Virus record (IMG/VR): IMGVR_UViG_3300021964_000623
Span: 1-21,990 of that record
Origin: a virus
Length of the DNA stretch: 21,990 bases
Direction: 5' to 3' (one strand)
A program made the position numbers and the translations under genes. The notes under the pieces were generated by a model that was not told the origin of the DNA, did no database searches, and was given only the letters and a program-made list of their open reading frames with translations. Position 1 is the first letter of the stretch. Every line of letters begins with the position of its first letter. Shown here one piece after another: positions 1 through 7,562 of the stretch.

Positions 1-1626
1 ACGGGTGGCTTCACTACTATGGAAGCTGCCATGAAGTCTGCCAGAGAAGAATCTGGTCGTATGGCTGATGAGATTGAGCGACTTAATCTTGGCCTTCGGA
101 GTAATACTGAACTTAATCTCACCCGAGCCATCGCAGAGCAAACTAAGCGTGTAGCTGATGCGCAGGCCCTTGCAGAACAAGTTGCTGGCACGGATGGTGG
201 TTTTGTTGCGGAACAACGGCTGGCTCGTGAACAAGAAACTCTCCGTGAATACCAGCAGCAACTGCAAACCCTTAAAGATCAAGCTCAAGAGATTGACGAC
301 ATAAAAGAGGCACGAGAGCAAGAAGTTGAGAATGCACGAGAGCAGATTGAACTTCAGGAACAATATCGGGAAAGCCTACGTCGAACTCAAAGGCAACAGC
401 TAGAAGCTCTTCTGGAAGCTGGCCGAATTGCAGAAGAAGGTCGTCAGACACGAGAAGACATAGCCCGCAGTCTTGAGCGAGAGGCTGAACTCTACCGTGA
501 GATTGCTCGGTTTGGAGAAGATAGTGAGCAAGTAGAGGCTCTTCGCGCACAACAAGCTCGTGATGCACACCTAGCTCGTATCCAAGAGACTACGACAAAT
601 GAAGTGCTTATCCGTCAGGCAATGGAACGCTATGATGCGATGGTGCAAACTCGGGAAGAGGCTGACCGGGTTACCTCCGCCCTAAAACAAGTTGAGTCTG
701 CAAACTTAAGTTCTTTCAATGACCAAGTTCGTATGCTTGCAACCCTATTGGGAACAAGTGCTGACGAGGCTGCAAGGTTGTTGTCTAACATGCCCGTAGG
801 CATGACTTTTGGTAACACAGGTGCATTGTCGGGTTACAGTGGGGAAGAACTATTGCCTCCTGCCCGTAGACAACCTCGTGGTGCTGGCGGTCCAAACGCA
901 GTAGAGCGTCTACAGCAAGAGATTGCCTTCCGTCAGCGCACCCTTAATCTGTCGAAGGAAGAAAAGGCTCTACAGACCGAGATCTTCCGTATTACTAACG
1001 CTCTTGGTAAAGACCGCAACAAATACTCTTCCGACTTCATCGCTAACCTTGCACAACAGAACCTTGCGCTACAAGAGCAAGAGCGTATAATTGAAGAAGC
1101 CCGTCAAAGGCACGAGCAAATGGCTGATGTCATTGAAAATGGCATTGGGGATGCACTCATGTCTATGGTCGATGGCACCAAGTCTGTTAAGGATGCCTTC
1201 AAGGATATGGCACGACAAGTCATTGCTGAGTTGTATCGTATTATTGTCGTCCAGCAGATTGCTAATTCTCTTGCGGGGGCTATTATGGGCGGCTTTGGTG
1301 GTCCTACTCGGCCTGTAATGAACCCAAGACGAGCATCCGGCGGTTCTATGATGTCTGGTCGCCCCTACCTTGTCGGTGAACACGGTCCTGAGCTTGTCAT
1401 CCCCGGTCGTAGTGGGACAGTAATGAACGCTGACCTTACCCGTAAGTCTATGGGTGGATCTGATGCTGTTAATGTCGTCAATAACATCAATGTGACTGGT
1501 GGGACTGACCCTGCTGCTATCCGTATGGAAGTAGCTAAACTCATGCCCCAGATCACTAACGCAACTAAAACTGCTGTCATTGATGCTCGTCGTCGTGGTG
1601 GTCAAATGAGGGCTGCATTCCAATGA
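1..1626 (+). CDS. Tail tape measure protein, C-terminal part (5' end outside window)
   Basis: The reading frame is open from the first base, so the ATG at 19 is probably internal and the true start lies upstream. At least 541 codons are visible. The first 380 or so are highly charged, rich in Glu, Gln, Arg and Ala, and look like long coiled coil. Next come a short domain with GIGDALMSMVDGTKSVKDAF (about codons 379-398), a hydrophobic stretch (about 415-436), and the motif GRPYLVGEHGPELVIPG (about 453-470). That last motif, with a preceding Gly/Ser-rich linker, is typical of the C-termini of siphovirus tape measure proteins. The protein sets tail length and is ejected with DNA. Its place immediately before the distal-tail genes fits. 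It ends in an ATGA overlap with the next gene. Confidence 0.9.
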   Translation, partial: TGGFTTMEAAMKSAREESGRMADEIERLNLGLRSNTELNLTRAIAEQTKRVADAQALAEQVAGTDGGFVAEQRLAREQETLREYQQQLQTLKDQAQEIDDIKEAREQEVENAREQIELQEQYRESLRRTQRQQLEALLEAGRIAEEGRQTREDIARSLEREAELYREIARFGEDSEQVEALRAQQARDAHLARIQETTTNEVLIRQAMERYDAMVQTREEADRVTSALKQVESANLSSFNDQVRMLATLLGTSADEAARLLSNMPVGMTFGNTGALSGYSGEELLPPARRQPRGAGGPNAVERLQQEIAFRQRTLNLSKEEKALQTEIFRITNALGKDRNKYSSDFIANLAQQNLALQEQERIIEEARQRHEQMADVIENGIGDALMSMVDGTKSVKDAFKDMARQVIAELYRIIVVQQIANSLAGAIMGGFGGPTRPVMNPRRASGGSMMSGRPYLVGEHGPELVIPGRSGTVMNADLTRKSMGGSDAVNVVNNINVTGGTDPAAIRMEVAKLMPQITNATKTAVIDARRRGGQMRAAFQ

Positions 1627-2207
1627 GTATATCTTATCCCCTAGCACTCCCGACATCTATTGGGATAGCTGAAATTACTCTGTCGGCTAATAATGCTGTG
1701 GCTACAAGTCAGTCACCCTTTACGTTCCAACAGCAGATCATCCAGCATCCGGGTCAAAGGTGGACAGCTTCTGTTACTATCCCCCCTGTTCGTCGTGACC
1801 TAGCTGAGCCTTGGATAGCCTTCCTGCTGTCTCTGAATGGCCCTGTAGGCACCTTCCTCTTGGGAGACCCTAACGCTAAGGCTCCCCAAGGAACTGCCAC
1901 CTCAGCGACGATCTCAGGGGCTGCTGGAAGTGCTAGTCCTACTATTACCATGACTGGGACACTCTTGGCTGGTGACTACATCCAGATTGGCTCAGGTGCT
2001 ACAGCTACCCTGCATAAGGTCTTGGTCGATAGAAGTGGGACTGGGACGCTAGAGATCTGGCCTGCACTAAGGTCTACTGCATCCAGTGCGACAGTAACCC
2101 TGACAAACACTGTTGGTCGTTTCCGACTGTCAGGAACTCAGCAATCCTTTGGTATTAACAACGCTAGTGTCTATGGCATTAGCTTCGATTGTGTGGAAGC
2201 CCTATGA
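1623..2207 (+). CDS. Distal tail / minor tail protein (Dit-like position)
   Basis: A 194-aa structural protein whose ATG overlaps the tape measure stop (ATGA). The N-terminal half has the pattern PFTFQQQIIQHPGQRW, then PPVRRDLAEPWIAFLLSLNG, then TFLLGDP. This pattern is familiar from minor tail proteins of marine siphophages encoded right after the tape measure gene. The second half is Thr/Ser/Gly-rich beta-strand-like sequence, and the C-terminus (about residues 165-194) returns to a hydrophobic strand pattern. It occupies the slot of the GTA gp12 / distal tail protein that joins the tail tube to the hub. There are no catalytic motifs. The function is inferred from position and general resemblance, not from a firm family match. 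Confidence 0.65.
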   Translation: MSISYPLALPTSIGIAEITLSANNAVATSQSPFTFQQQIIQHPGQRWTASVTIPPVRRDLAEPWIAFLLSLNGPVGTFLLGDPNAKAPQGTATSATISGAAGSASPTITMTGTLLAGDYIQIGSGATATLHKVLVDRSGTGTLEIWPALRSTASSATVTLTNTVGRFRLSGTQQSFGINNASVYGISFDCVEAL

Positions 2208-2758
2208 GTAGAGATATCACCCCGACAGTATCTAATGCTTTAGATGATGCAGTAGTATCACCCTTCTTCGCTGTAGACTTAGACTTCGATAGTGGCTCCC
2301 TATACGTCTGGTCAGGCTATGGGGATCTTGTCATTGGCTCTAAGACTTATCTTGGTGCTGGACAACTCCTGAATATTTCCTCCGTCACTGAGACCACTGA
2401 GATGGACGCTAAGGGCGCTACTCTGTCTATGAGTGGTATCCCCTCCAGTTTCCTCTCAGTGGCCCTACAGGAGCCTTATCAGGGGCGTGAGTGTCGTATC
2501 TACTTTGGTATGACCAGTAACCCCTCAGCTTATGTAGAAGTGTTCTCTGGTGAACTTGACCAGATGAATATAGAAGAAAGTGCTGAGACTGCTGTTGTGT
2601 CAGTTACTGCTGAGAATGTGTTAGTTAAACTTGAGCGACCAGTTGTGAGACGCTTCAGTGACCAAGATCAGAAGTCTCGTTTCCCTAATGACAAGGGGTT
2701 AGAGTTTGTTGCCTCTCTTCAAGATAAAGACATTCTGTGGGGCAGAGTAGCATCGTGA
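2204..2758 (+). CDS. Tail protein resembling the DUF2163 N-terminal region (hub-associated)
   Basis: The start is placed at the ATG overlapping the preceding stop (ATGA at 2204-2207), not at the in-frame GTG/TTG candidates further upstream. That gives 184 aa. Visible features are SPFFAVDLDFDSGSLYVWSGYGDL near the N-terminus (shown here in two joined strands), TYLGAGQLLNISSVTET, a segment with MSGIPSSFLSVAL, and a C-terminal RRFSDQDQKSRFPNDKGLEF followed by WGR. This matches the style of DUF2163 tail proteins (GTA gp13 / baseplate hub). It is shorter than the roughly 290-aa GTA protein and seems to lack its C-terminal domain. Neighbours on both sides are tail genes. The stop overlaps the next start as GTGA. 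Confidence 0.65.
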   Translation: MSRDITPTVSNALDDAVVSPFFAVDLDFDSGSLYVWSGYGDLVIGSKTYLGAGQLLNISSVTETTEMDAKGATLSMSGIPSSFLSVALQEPYQGRECRIYFGMTSNPSAYVEVFSGELDQMNIEESAETAVVSVTAENVLVKLERPVVRRFSDQDQKSRFPNDKGLEFVASLQDKDILWGRVAS

Positions 2759-3204
2759 TTACTTATCAACAAGAGTCCTTGGTTACGACCAAAGAGGATG
2801 CCCGACCTCTGTTGGAAAAGCACTGGCAAGAGATTGCCCTAAACAAAGACACTATCAAACTGAACCCTGACTGGGATGCCTATGCTGACTTAGAAGATGC
2901 TGGAATACTTAAGATCTTTACGGCCAGATCTAATGGTATACTCATAGGCTACTTTGTCGTATTCGTTAAGGCGCATATCCACTACAAGGATCATCTGTTT
3001 GCCTACAACGACATCCTGTTCTTAGATAAAGAATATCGTAAAGGTTACACAGGTTCCAAGCTGATTAAGTTCGCTGAGAAGTGCCTTAAGGAAGATGGTG
3101 TGTCTGTTTGTGTCGTTAATACTAAGAGGCATAAGCCTTTTGATGTCTTGCTGAAGTGGCTGGGCTACAAGCATATTGAAAATATTTACTCGAAGGTGTT
3201 GTAA
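2755..3204 (+). CDS. GNAT-family N-acetyltransferase in the tail gene cluster
   Basis: About 149 aa from the GTG at 2755, which overlaps the preceding stop (GTGA) as other junctions here do. An in-frame GTG at 2737 is the alternative and neither has a strong ribosome binding site. The fold order looks like a GNAT: strands around residues 50-75, then YNDILFLDKEYRKGYTGSKL, where R95-KGYT-G100 is the acetyl-CoA pyrophosphate-binding loop in the form seen in phage GNATs. The helix KFAEKCLKEDG and the strand VSVCVVNTK follow, and the C-terminus has LLKWLGYKHIENIYSKVL. GNATs move an acetyl group from acetyl-CoA to an amine. The target here is unknown. The gene lies between two structural genes where lambda K-like or NlpC/P60 peptidases usually lie, so a role in tail assembly or in modifying a host protein is possible. 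Confidence 0.8.
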   Translation: MITYQQESLVTTKEDARPLLEKHWQEIALNKDTIKLNPDWDAYADLEDAGILKIFTARSNGILIGYFVVFVKAHIHYKDHLFAYNDILFLDKEYRKGYTGSKLIKFAEKCLKEDGVSVCVVNTKRHKPFDVLLKWLGYKHIENIYSKVL

Positions 3205-6056
3205 TGGCAGTATCAGCAGTAATGGCAGCTATTTCCACTGCGACAACTGTTGCATTTGGTGGCACACTCTTCTTTGGCAGTATCTTGGGCCACTTTTTGG
3301 TCACTACAGCTATGGGTGCTGCCCTTAATGCACTTACACCTAAGCCCAGCTTTAGTGCTGGTCAACAAGGCTACAGCCTCCGTGGAGAATCTGGTGCAGC
3401 ACTAGATCATCAGGTTATCTATGGTGAGGCTCGTGTGGGTGGCGCTCGTGTCTATGACTCAGCTACAGGTGACACCAATCAGTATCTCCATCGTGTCCTT
3501 GCATTTGCTGGGCATGAAGTAGACAGCTATCAAGAGATCTACCTAAATGATGAGGTCGTTACTGTTGATCCCATTACATTCCTTGTCACTGCCCCTGAGC
3601 AATACGCTAGTAAGGTCCGTATTAAGCAGTATATTGGGACTACGGCTCAAGCTGCCGACCCAGATTTAATATCTGATACTGAGGCTCAATTAGCTTCTGA
3701 TCCCACGTTTGAGGGTGTGTGGACTACTAATCACAAGCTGTCAGGTATTGCCTATCTGTATGTTCGCTTTGAATACGATGCTAACGCATTCCCCAATGGT
3801 GTGCCTTCTGTCTCAGCTAAGATCCGTGGTAAGAAGGTCTTTAATCCTGTTACTAGCACTACAGCTTGGAGCGACAACCCTGCACTATGTACCAGGGACT
3901 ACCTGACAAGTGACTATGGCCTCAATCAGCCTGCTGATCGTATTGATGACACCCTTGTTAGTGTAGCCGTTGGTGTCTGTAATCAGACGACAGAGGGTGA
4001 GAGCCGTTATACCTGTAATGGTGCTTTTAGGACTGGGGCTGCACCGTCTGACATCCTGACTAACCTCCTTACCTCTATGGGGGGTCTGTTGTGGTATGGT
4101 CAGGGTAAGTGGCGTATGAAGGCTGCTGCTTGGACCACTCCTACTGTGTCGTTTGATGAAGACGATCTTCGGTCAGCTATTTCTCTCTCCACTCGTCACT
4201 CTCGTCGTGACAACTTTAATTCTGTCAAGGGGGTCTTTGCTGGGGATGAGACAGATTGGCAACCGACAGACTACCCAGAGGTCACTGACCCTGCCTTCTT
4301 AATTGCTGACAATAATGTCCCTAACGTTCTGGACTTCCCACTGCCGTTTACTTCCTCTGATAAAACTGCACAAAGGGTAGCCCGTATTGCTCTTAATCGT
4401 AACAGGGAACAACTTACGTTCTCTGCTGCATTTGGTATGAGGGCTTTCCAAGTTCAAGTGGGCGACTTTGTTTACATCAACAACACCCGCTTTGGCTGGA
4501 CTAATAAGGCATTTGAGGTTGTCGAGTGGACCTTTGGTCTGACTGACGATCTGGACATCCAAGTAAACATGACCCTTCGTGAGATCAGCGAGGGCGTCTT
4601 TACGGGTGCAGATGGGGCGACATTTGAACAGAACAACACTACGTTTCCCAATCCGTCTGGTGGCTTGACCATCGCCAACCTCACAGCTTCAGGTGGTGGA
4701 ACTACTCAGGGTGACGGGACGTTCATTAACAGTGTCATCTTGGACTGGGATAATGTAAGTAATGCTTTCCTTGACTATTACGAAGTTGAATGGAAAGTCA
4801 CAACAGACAGTATCTACAGTGCTACGACAACAGAACAAAGTGGTATTGAGATTGTCCCTGTTGTAGATGGCCTTCTCTATGAATTTAGAGTTAGGGCTGT
4901 TACTGTCGCTGGCATCAAGGGGCCGTATGCTACTGTTCAGTTTACTGGTGGTGGGGATCAGACTGCACCCGGTCTGCCCACTAGCATTACAGCAACTGGC
5001 GGCTTTCAGTATATTACTATTAGTTGGACTAACCCTACAGATGCTGACCTGAATTATGTAGAAATCTGGGAAGCTGACACTAATAACTCAGGTGCAGCAA
5101 CTAAGATTGGTATTAGTGGTGGTAACAACTTCCAAAGGACTGGTTTGGGGCTAGAAGTAACCAAGTTCTACTTCCTCAAGTCGGTTGACTATAGTGGCAA
5201 CGCTTCGGCCTTCACGGCTGGTGTTAACGCGACGACCACTTTCATTGATGATGAAGACTTCGCCAACGGCATCTACAGCTTGTTCACCGACCAAGGGCTG
5301 TATGCGATTGAGGATGTGACCAGCCTGCCTGTCGCTGGAGACTTCGTAGGGCAGAAGGTCTTTAACCGCACAGATGGAAAGCTGTATTCTTGGACGGGAT
5401 CAGCGTGGGAAGCAACTGTTGCGGATGTTGCTCCCGGTTCCATCACCGCGACAGAAATTGCAGATAACGCAATCAGCACACCCAAGCTGCAAGCTAACGC
5501 TGTGGTTGCGAGTAAAATTGCAGGTAGCACTATCACAGGTGACAAGATTGTTGCCAACACGATCACAGGCGGTTTGCTGGCAACTAGCGGGATCATCACA
5601 AACTCGGCGCAGATAAATGATGCGGTTATTGTTAACGCTAAGATACAGAACGCTGCGGTTGATACGCTAAAAGTTGCTGGTCAGAGTATCACAGTAACTA
5701 GACTTGCTGGGCCTATAAGTGGCAATAACAACACTGGCGGTTCGTTACTTCTTAGTCTTAGTTGGACACCAACTCATACGGGGTCCGTATTTGTTGCCGC
5801 TGGTGGCTCTTTTGTTGATTTAAGTGACAACAATCCGGGACTTTATTTTGGGTACACATATGGCGGCGTTTCTTATCCTTTTTCAACTAACATAGCCAGT
5901 TACAACGCGACAGCATCTCTCACCAGATTTGATCCCGGATATATTTTTGAAACAACTGCTGGTGTTAGCGTAGGTATTCATCTTTACCGAACTGGTAGTG
6001 GTGGGACATTGGGGTATGAAAACGTCTATATCGCAGCATTTGAAAGGTTCCGCTAA
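3204..6056 (+). CDS. J-like tail hub / host-specificity protein with FN3 domains
   Basis: A 950-aa protein starting in a TAATG overlap with the acetyltransferase gene. Residues 1-45 are hydrophobic and Ala/Gly-rich, as in many phage hub proteins. Residues from about 55 to 470 form the hub-like region, including GEARVGGARVYDSATGD and later DEDDLRSAISLSTRHSRRDNF. Two fibronectin type III-like domains follow (about 485-580 and 582-680; motifs YYEVEWKVTT, LLYEFRVRAVT, ITISWTNPTDADLNYVEI). A region with GQKVFNRTDGKLYSWTGSAW follows (about 713-733). Next comes a repetitive stretch with ITATEIADNAISTPKLQANA (about 747-838), which is probably coiled or shaft-like. The last 110 residues are a separate beta-rich domain and the likely receptor-binding tip. 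It is the probable adsorption determinant. Confidence 0.85.
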   Translation: MAVSAVMAAISTATTVAFGGTLFFGSILGHFLVTTAMGAALNALTPKPSFSAGQQGYSLRGESGAALDHQVIYGEARVGGARVYDSATGDTNQYLHRVLAFAGHEVDSYQEIYLNDEVVTVDPITFLVTAPEQYASKVRIKQYIGTTAQAADPDLISDTEAQLASDPTFEGVWTTNHKLSGIAYLYVRFEYDANAFPNGVPSVSAKIRGKKVFNPVTSTTAWSDNPALCTRDYLTSDYGLNQPADRIDDTLVSVAVGVCNQTTEGESRYTCNGAFRTGAAPSDILTNLLTSMGGLLWYGQGKWRMKAAAWTTPTVSFDEDDLRSAISLSTRHSRRDNFNSVKGVFAGDETDWQPTDYPEVTDPAFLIADNNVPNVLDFPLPFTSSDKTAQRVARIALNRNREQLTFSAAFGMRAFQVQVGDFVYINNTRFGWTNKAFEVVEWTFGLTDDLDIQVNMTLREISEGVFTGADGATFEQNNTTFPNPSGGLTIANLTASGGGTTQGDGTFINSVILDWDNVSNAFLDYYEVEWKVTTDSIYSATTTEQSGIEIVPVVDGLLYEFRVRAVTVAGIKGPYATVQFTGGGDQTAPGLPTSITATGGFQYITISWTNPTDADLNYVEIWEADTNNSGAATKIGISGGNNFQRTGLGLEVTKFYFLKSVDYSGNASAFTAGVNATTTFIDDEDFANGIYSLFTDQGLYAIEDVTSLPVAGDFVGQKVFNRTDGKLYSWTGSAWEATVADVAPGSITATEIADNAISTPKLQANAVVASKIAGSTITGDKIVANTITGGLLATSGIITNSAQINDAVIVNAKIQNAAVDTLKVAGQSITVTRLAGPISGNNNTGGSLLLSLSWTPTHTGSVFVAAGGSFVDLSDNNPGLYFGYTYGGVSYPFSTNIASYNATASLTRFDPGYIFETTAGVSVGIHLYRTGSGGTLGYENVYIAAFERFR

Positions 6057-6469
6057 TGATGCGTGTTACATATTATCACAACAGGGATGGCAGAATTGTT
6101 TCTCGCGCAACACTTCTCAATGAACAAGAAGTAGAGCAAAATAAACCAGAGGGTTGCTCTTATGTGTTGGGGGACTACGAGCAAGAGGATGTGTGGTTCC
6201 CCGATGGGCAAATGCAAACTATCCCGCCTAAGCCTGACAGTTTTTACAACTTTGACTACACAACTGGGCAATGGGTTGCTGACAATACCGCAGCTATGCA
6301 AGCCCTTCGCAGAGAACGTAATCGTCGTCTCGCTGCCTGCGACTGGACCCAAGTTCCTGACGCGCCCGTAGATCAAGCCGCATGGGCTGTGTACAGGCAA
6401 CAGCTACGAGACCTGCCCGAAAACACACAAGACCCGAGAAGCCCAGTATGGCCCACACCACCCGCATGA
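6056..6469 (+). CDS. Phage tail assembly chaperone (PF16778-like)
   Basis: A 137-aa protein whose start overlaps the hub gene stop (TAATGATG; two adjacent ATG codons, at 6056 and 6059, either usable). The N-terminal half carries YVLGDYEQEDVWFPDGQMQT and FYNFDYTTGQWVADNTAAM. The C-terminal half has RRERNRRLAACDWTQVPDAP, followed by AWAVYRQQLRDLPE and a PVWPTPPA end. That C-terminal signature is characteristic of the small tail assembly chaperone / tail fibre assembly proteins encoded directly after fibre or hub genes. The protein probably assists folding or attachment of the 950-aa hub protein and may not be part of the finished virion. The next gene starts in an ATGA overlap. Confidence 0.8.
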   Translation: MMRVTYYHNRDGRIVSRATLLNEQEVEQNKPEGCSYVLGDYEQEDVWFPDGQMQTIPPKPDSFYNFDYTTGQWVADNTAAMQALRRERNRRLAACDWTQVPDAPVDQAAWAVYRQQLRDLPENTQDPRSPVWPTPPA

Positions 6470-6675
6470 AGACTTACAAGAGAGAACTAGCTGTCGCGCT
6501 ACTAGTCTTCTGGGGGTATTGTGTCGTTACACTTCCTGCTGACACAACGACAGCAATTACTCCTTGGGTCTTCCTTTACGTTCTTGGTGCATTTGGTATG
6601 GATTCTTATGCTAAGCAGGTTCAAGATAAACGACAAGAAGCGGGCATGTGCGATGAGGAAGAAGGGTTCAGATGA
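6466..6675 (+). CDS. Probable holin (two membrane segments)
   Basis: A 69-aa membrane protein from the ATG at 6466, which overlaps the chaperone stop (ATGA). An in-frame ATG at 6448 is a possible alternative start. There are two hydrophobic segments (about residues 8-24, LAVALLVFWGYCVVTLP; and about 32-46, PWVFLYVLGAFGMDS), a basic start MKTYKRE, and a charged C-terminal tail ending DEEEGFR. Size, two membrane spans, and the position immediately before an inner/outer spanin pair support a holin, which would make the hole that starts lysis. There is no sequence family I recognise, so the call rests on architecture and context. The stop overlaps the spanin start (ATGA). Confidence 0.6.
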   Translation: MKTYKRELAVALLVFWGYCVVTLPADTTTAITPWVFLYVLGAFGMDSYAKQVQDKRQEAGMCDEEEGFR

Positions 6676-6917
6676 TATTCCTAAAACTCATTCCCCTAAA
6701 GGCTTACCTGACAGCAGCAGCCCTCTTGGTTGTTACTATCGGTGGTTACTTGATGACCCAACACATAAAGACTATTGGACAGCAAGAGCTACAGATAAAG
6801 CAGCTACAGGACAGCCTACAGACAAGGAAACGGATTGATGCTGCGATCAGGAATGCTCCTAGTGACCGTGATGGCTCTCTCCGGGTGCTGGACGACTTTC
6901 TCTCTTCCCGTGAGTAG
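6672..6917 (+). CDS. Inner-membrane spanin (Rz-like)
   Basis: An 81-aa protein with a short basic start, one N-terminal membrane anchor (about residues 11-29, with AAALLVVTIGGYLM), and a helical periplasmic part rich in Gln, Lys and Glu (HIKTIGQQELQIKQLQDSLQ). This is the layout of i-spanins, which span the periplasm with an outer-membrane lipoprotein partner and fuse the membranes at the end of lysis. The partner is encoded in another frame from 6838 and overlaps the last 80 bases. It is shorter than lambda Rz (153 aa), but compact spanins are common. Start ATG overlaps the holin stop. A Gram-negative host follows from this pair. Confidence 0.75.
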   Translation: MIFLKLIPLKAYLTAAALLVVTIGGYLMTQHIKTIGQQELQIKQLQDSLQTRKRIDAAIRNAPSDRDGSLRVLDDFLSSRE

Positions 6918-7053
6918 TCCTATCTGTGAGGGGCTAGAGAACCCTCTGGTGGCCCATACAAAGGCTCTGGTGGACACACAAAAAGAAACCCCCGACCGTG
7001 TTCTACAGTCAGGGGCAACGCTCGTCCAAGCGTATAGGGCAGCGTGTGATTAA
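6838..7053 (+). CDS. Outer-membrane spanin lipoprotein (Rz1-like)
   Basis: A 71-aa protein from the ATG at 6838; a TTG one codon earlier is less likely. It has a signal peptide with hydrophobic core (MLLVTVMA) and a lipobox LSGC with Cys17 as the lipidation site. The mature chain would be about 55 residues, with Pro near its start and two more cysteines, at residue 32 or so and near the C-terminus (RAACD). The gene begins inside the i-spanin gene in a different frame and runs past it, the usual overlapping Rz/Rz1 arrangement. The protein would sit in the inner leaflet of the outer membrane and bind the i-spanin. It is the last gene of the + strand block and is followed by a terminator. Confidence 0.75.
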   Translation: MLRSGMLLVTVMALSGCWTTFSLPVSSPICEGLENPLVAHTKALVDTQKETPDRVLQSGATLVQAYRAACD

Positions 7054-7087
7054 AGTATAACTATAACAACTGAACAATTTCCACCTT

Positions 7088-7121
7088 GGGGGTGTCCTTT
7101 AGCTAGGGCATCCCCTTTTTT
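7088..7121 (+). terminator. Rho-independent terminator of the late (+) transcript
   Basis: The left arm GGGGGTGTCC (7088-7097) pairs with GGGCATCCCC (7106-7115) over 10 positions including two G-U pairs, with an 8-base loop, and is followed by six T (7116-7121). It lies 34 bases after the last + strand gene, exactly between the convergent blocks. On the other strand the hairpin is not followed by a T run, so it should act only on + transcripts. Confidence 0.88.
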
Positions 7122-7122
7122 A

Positions 7123-7335
7123 TTAATTTTCTGCCTGTTCGTCCATCAGGTGTGTTTCAACACAGACTAGGCCAGCGACATAAAGATCTGGTCGATTAGC
7201 CGCCATAAAATCAAGGCCAACAGTTAGGCTATTCATACAGGCAAACTCAGTAGGCTCCCCTACGCCCATGAAAGCCGCACACTGTATAGGGTTAGCAACA
7301 AGACACCCTAAGATGATAGGTGTGAATAACGTCAT
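7123..7335 (-). CDS. Small exported cysteine-containing protein of unknown function
   Basis: A 70-aa protein from the ATG at 7335, which overlaps the stop of the DUF3310 gene (TAATG). The same frame is open further upstream, but that part overlaps the DUF3310 gene and looks unlike coding sequence. The N-terminus is a plausible signal peptide (MTLFTPIILGCLVANPIQCAAF). Later features are GVGEPTEFACMNSLTVGLDF and ANRPDLYVAGLVCVETHL. It has four cysteines in all, two within the putative signal region and two that could form a disulfide in the periplasm. I recognise no function. It is the last gene of the - strand operon. Confidence 0.65.
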   Translation of the reverse strand: MTLFTPIILGCLVANPIQCAAFMGVGEPTEFACMNSLTVGLDFMAANRPDLYVAGLVCVETHLMDEQAEN

Positions 7336-7562
7336 TAGCCTTCCTCCATTCTCTGGATTATGCGGTCGATATACCAACGTGCCTTCTTCAGATCTTCTAG
7401 GCCGTTCTTGTAAGGCCATCGCCACAGATACTTGAAAGCGTTCTGCCAACAGTATGACACATGGGCATCTACCTCAGCACCCTCTACCATAGCCTCCATA
7501 GCGTCGATACACTCAATGCCAGCAGAGTTGTAGTGGGCAGGGTGGTTTACGTTGTCGATCAT
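7335..7562 (-). CDS. DUF3310 family protein
   Basis: A 75-aa protein from the ATG at 7562, chosen because it overlaps the PhoH stop (ATGA). An upstream in-frame start at 7592 would lie inside phoH. The signature is clear: VNHPAHYN at residues 4-11, GIECIDAMEAMV, then NAFKYLWRWPYKNGLEDLKK and ARWYIDRII. This matches the DUF3310 (SaV-like) family, common in phages, often next to nucleotide-metabolism or replication genes. Its biochemical role is not established. A Cys-containing middle segment (SYCWQNAFKYLWR) and conserved His residues suggest a small helical binding domain, but that is a guess. Confidence 0.85.
   Translation of the reverse strand: MIDNVNHPAHYNSAGIECIDAMEAMVEGAEVDAHVSYCWQNAFKYLWRWPYKNGLEDLKKARWYIDRIIQRMEEG

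Noticed and set aside
1069-1656. A 195-codon open frame on the - strand opposite the tape measure gene
   Set aside because: Its sequence is rich in Ser, Thr and His and low in protein-like pattern, and the + strand frame has clear tape measure motifs. It is an antisense shadow.
7336-7449. N-terminal extension of the small exported protein gene
   Set aside because: This stretch is the DUF3310 gene in another frame. The extension lacks protein-like pattern, and the signal peptide begins at the ATG at 7335.
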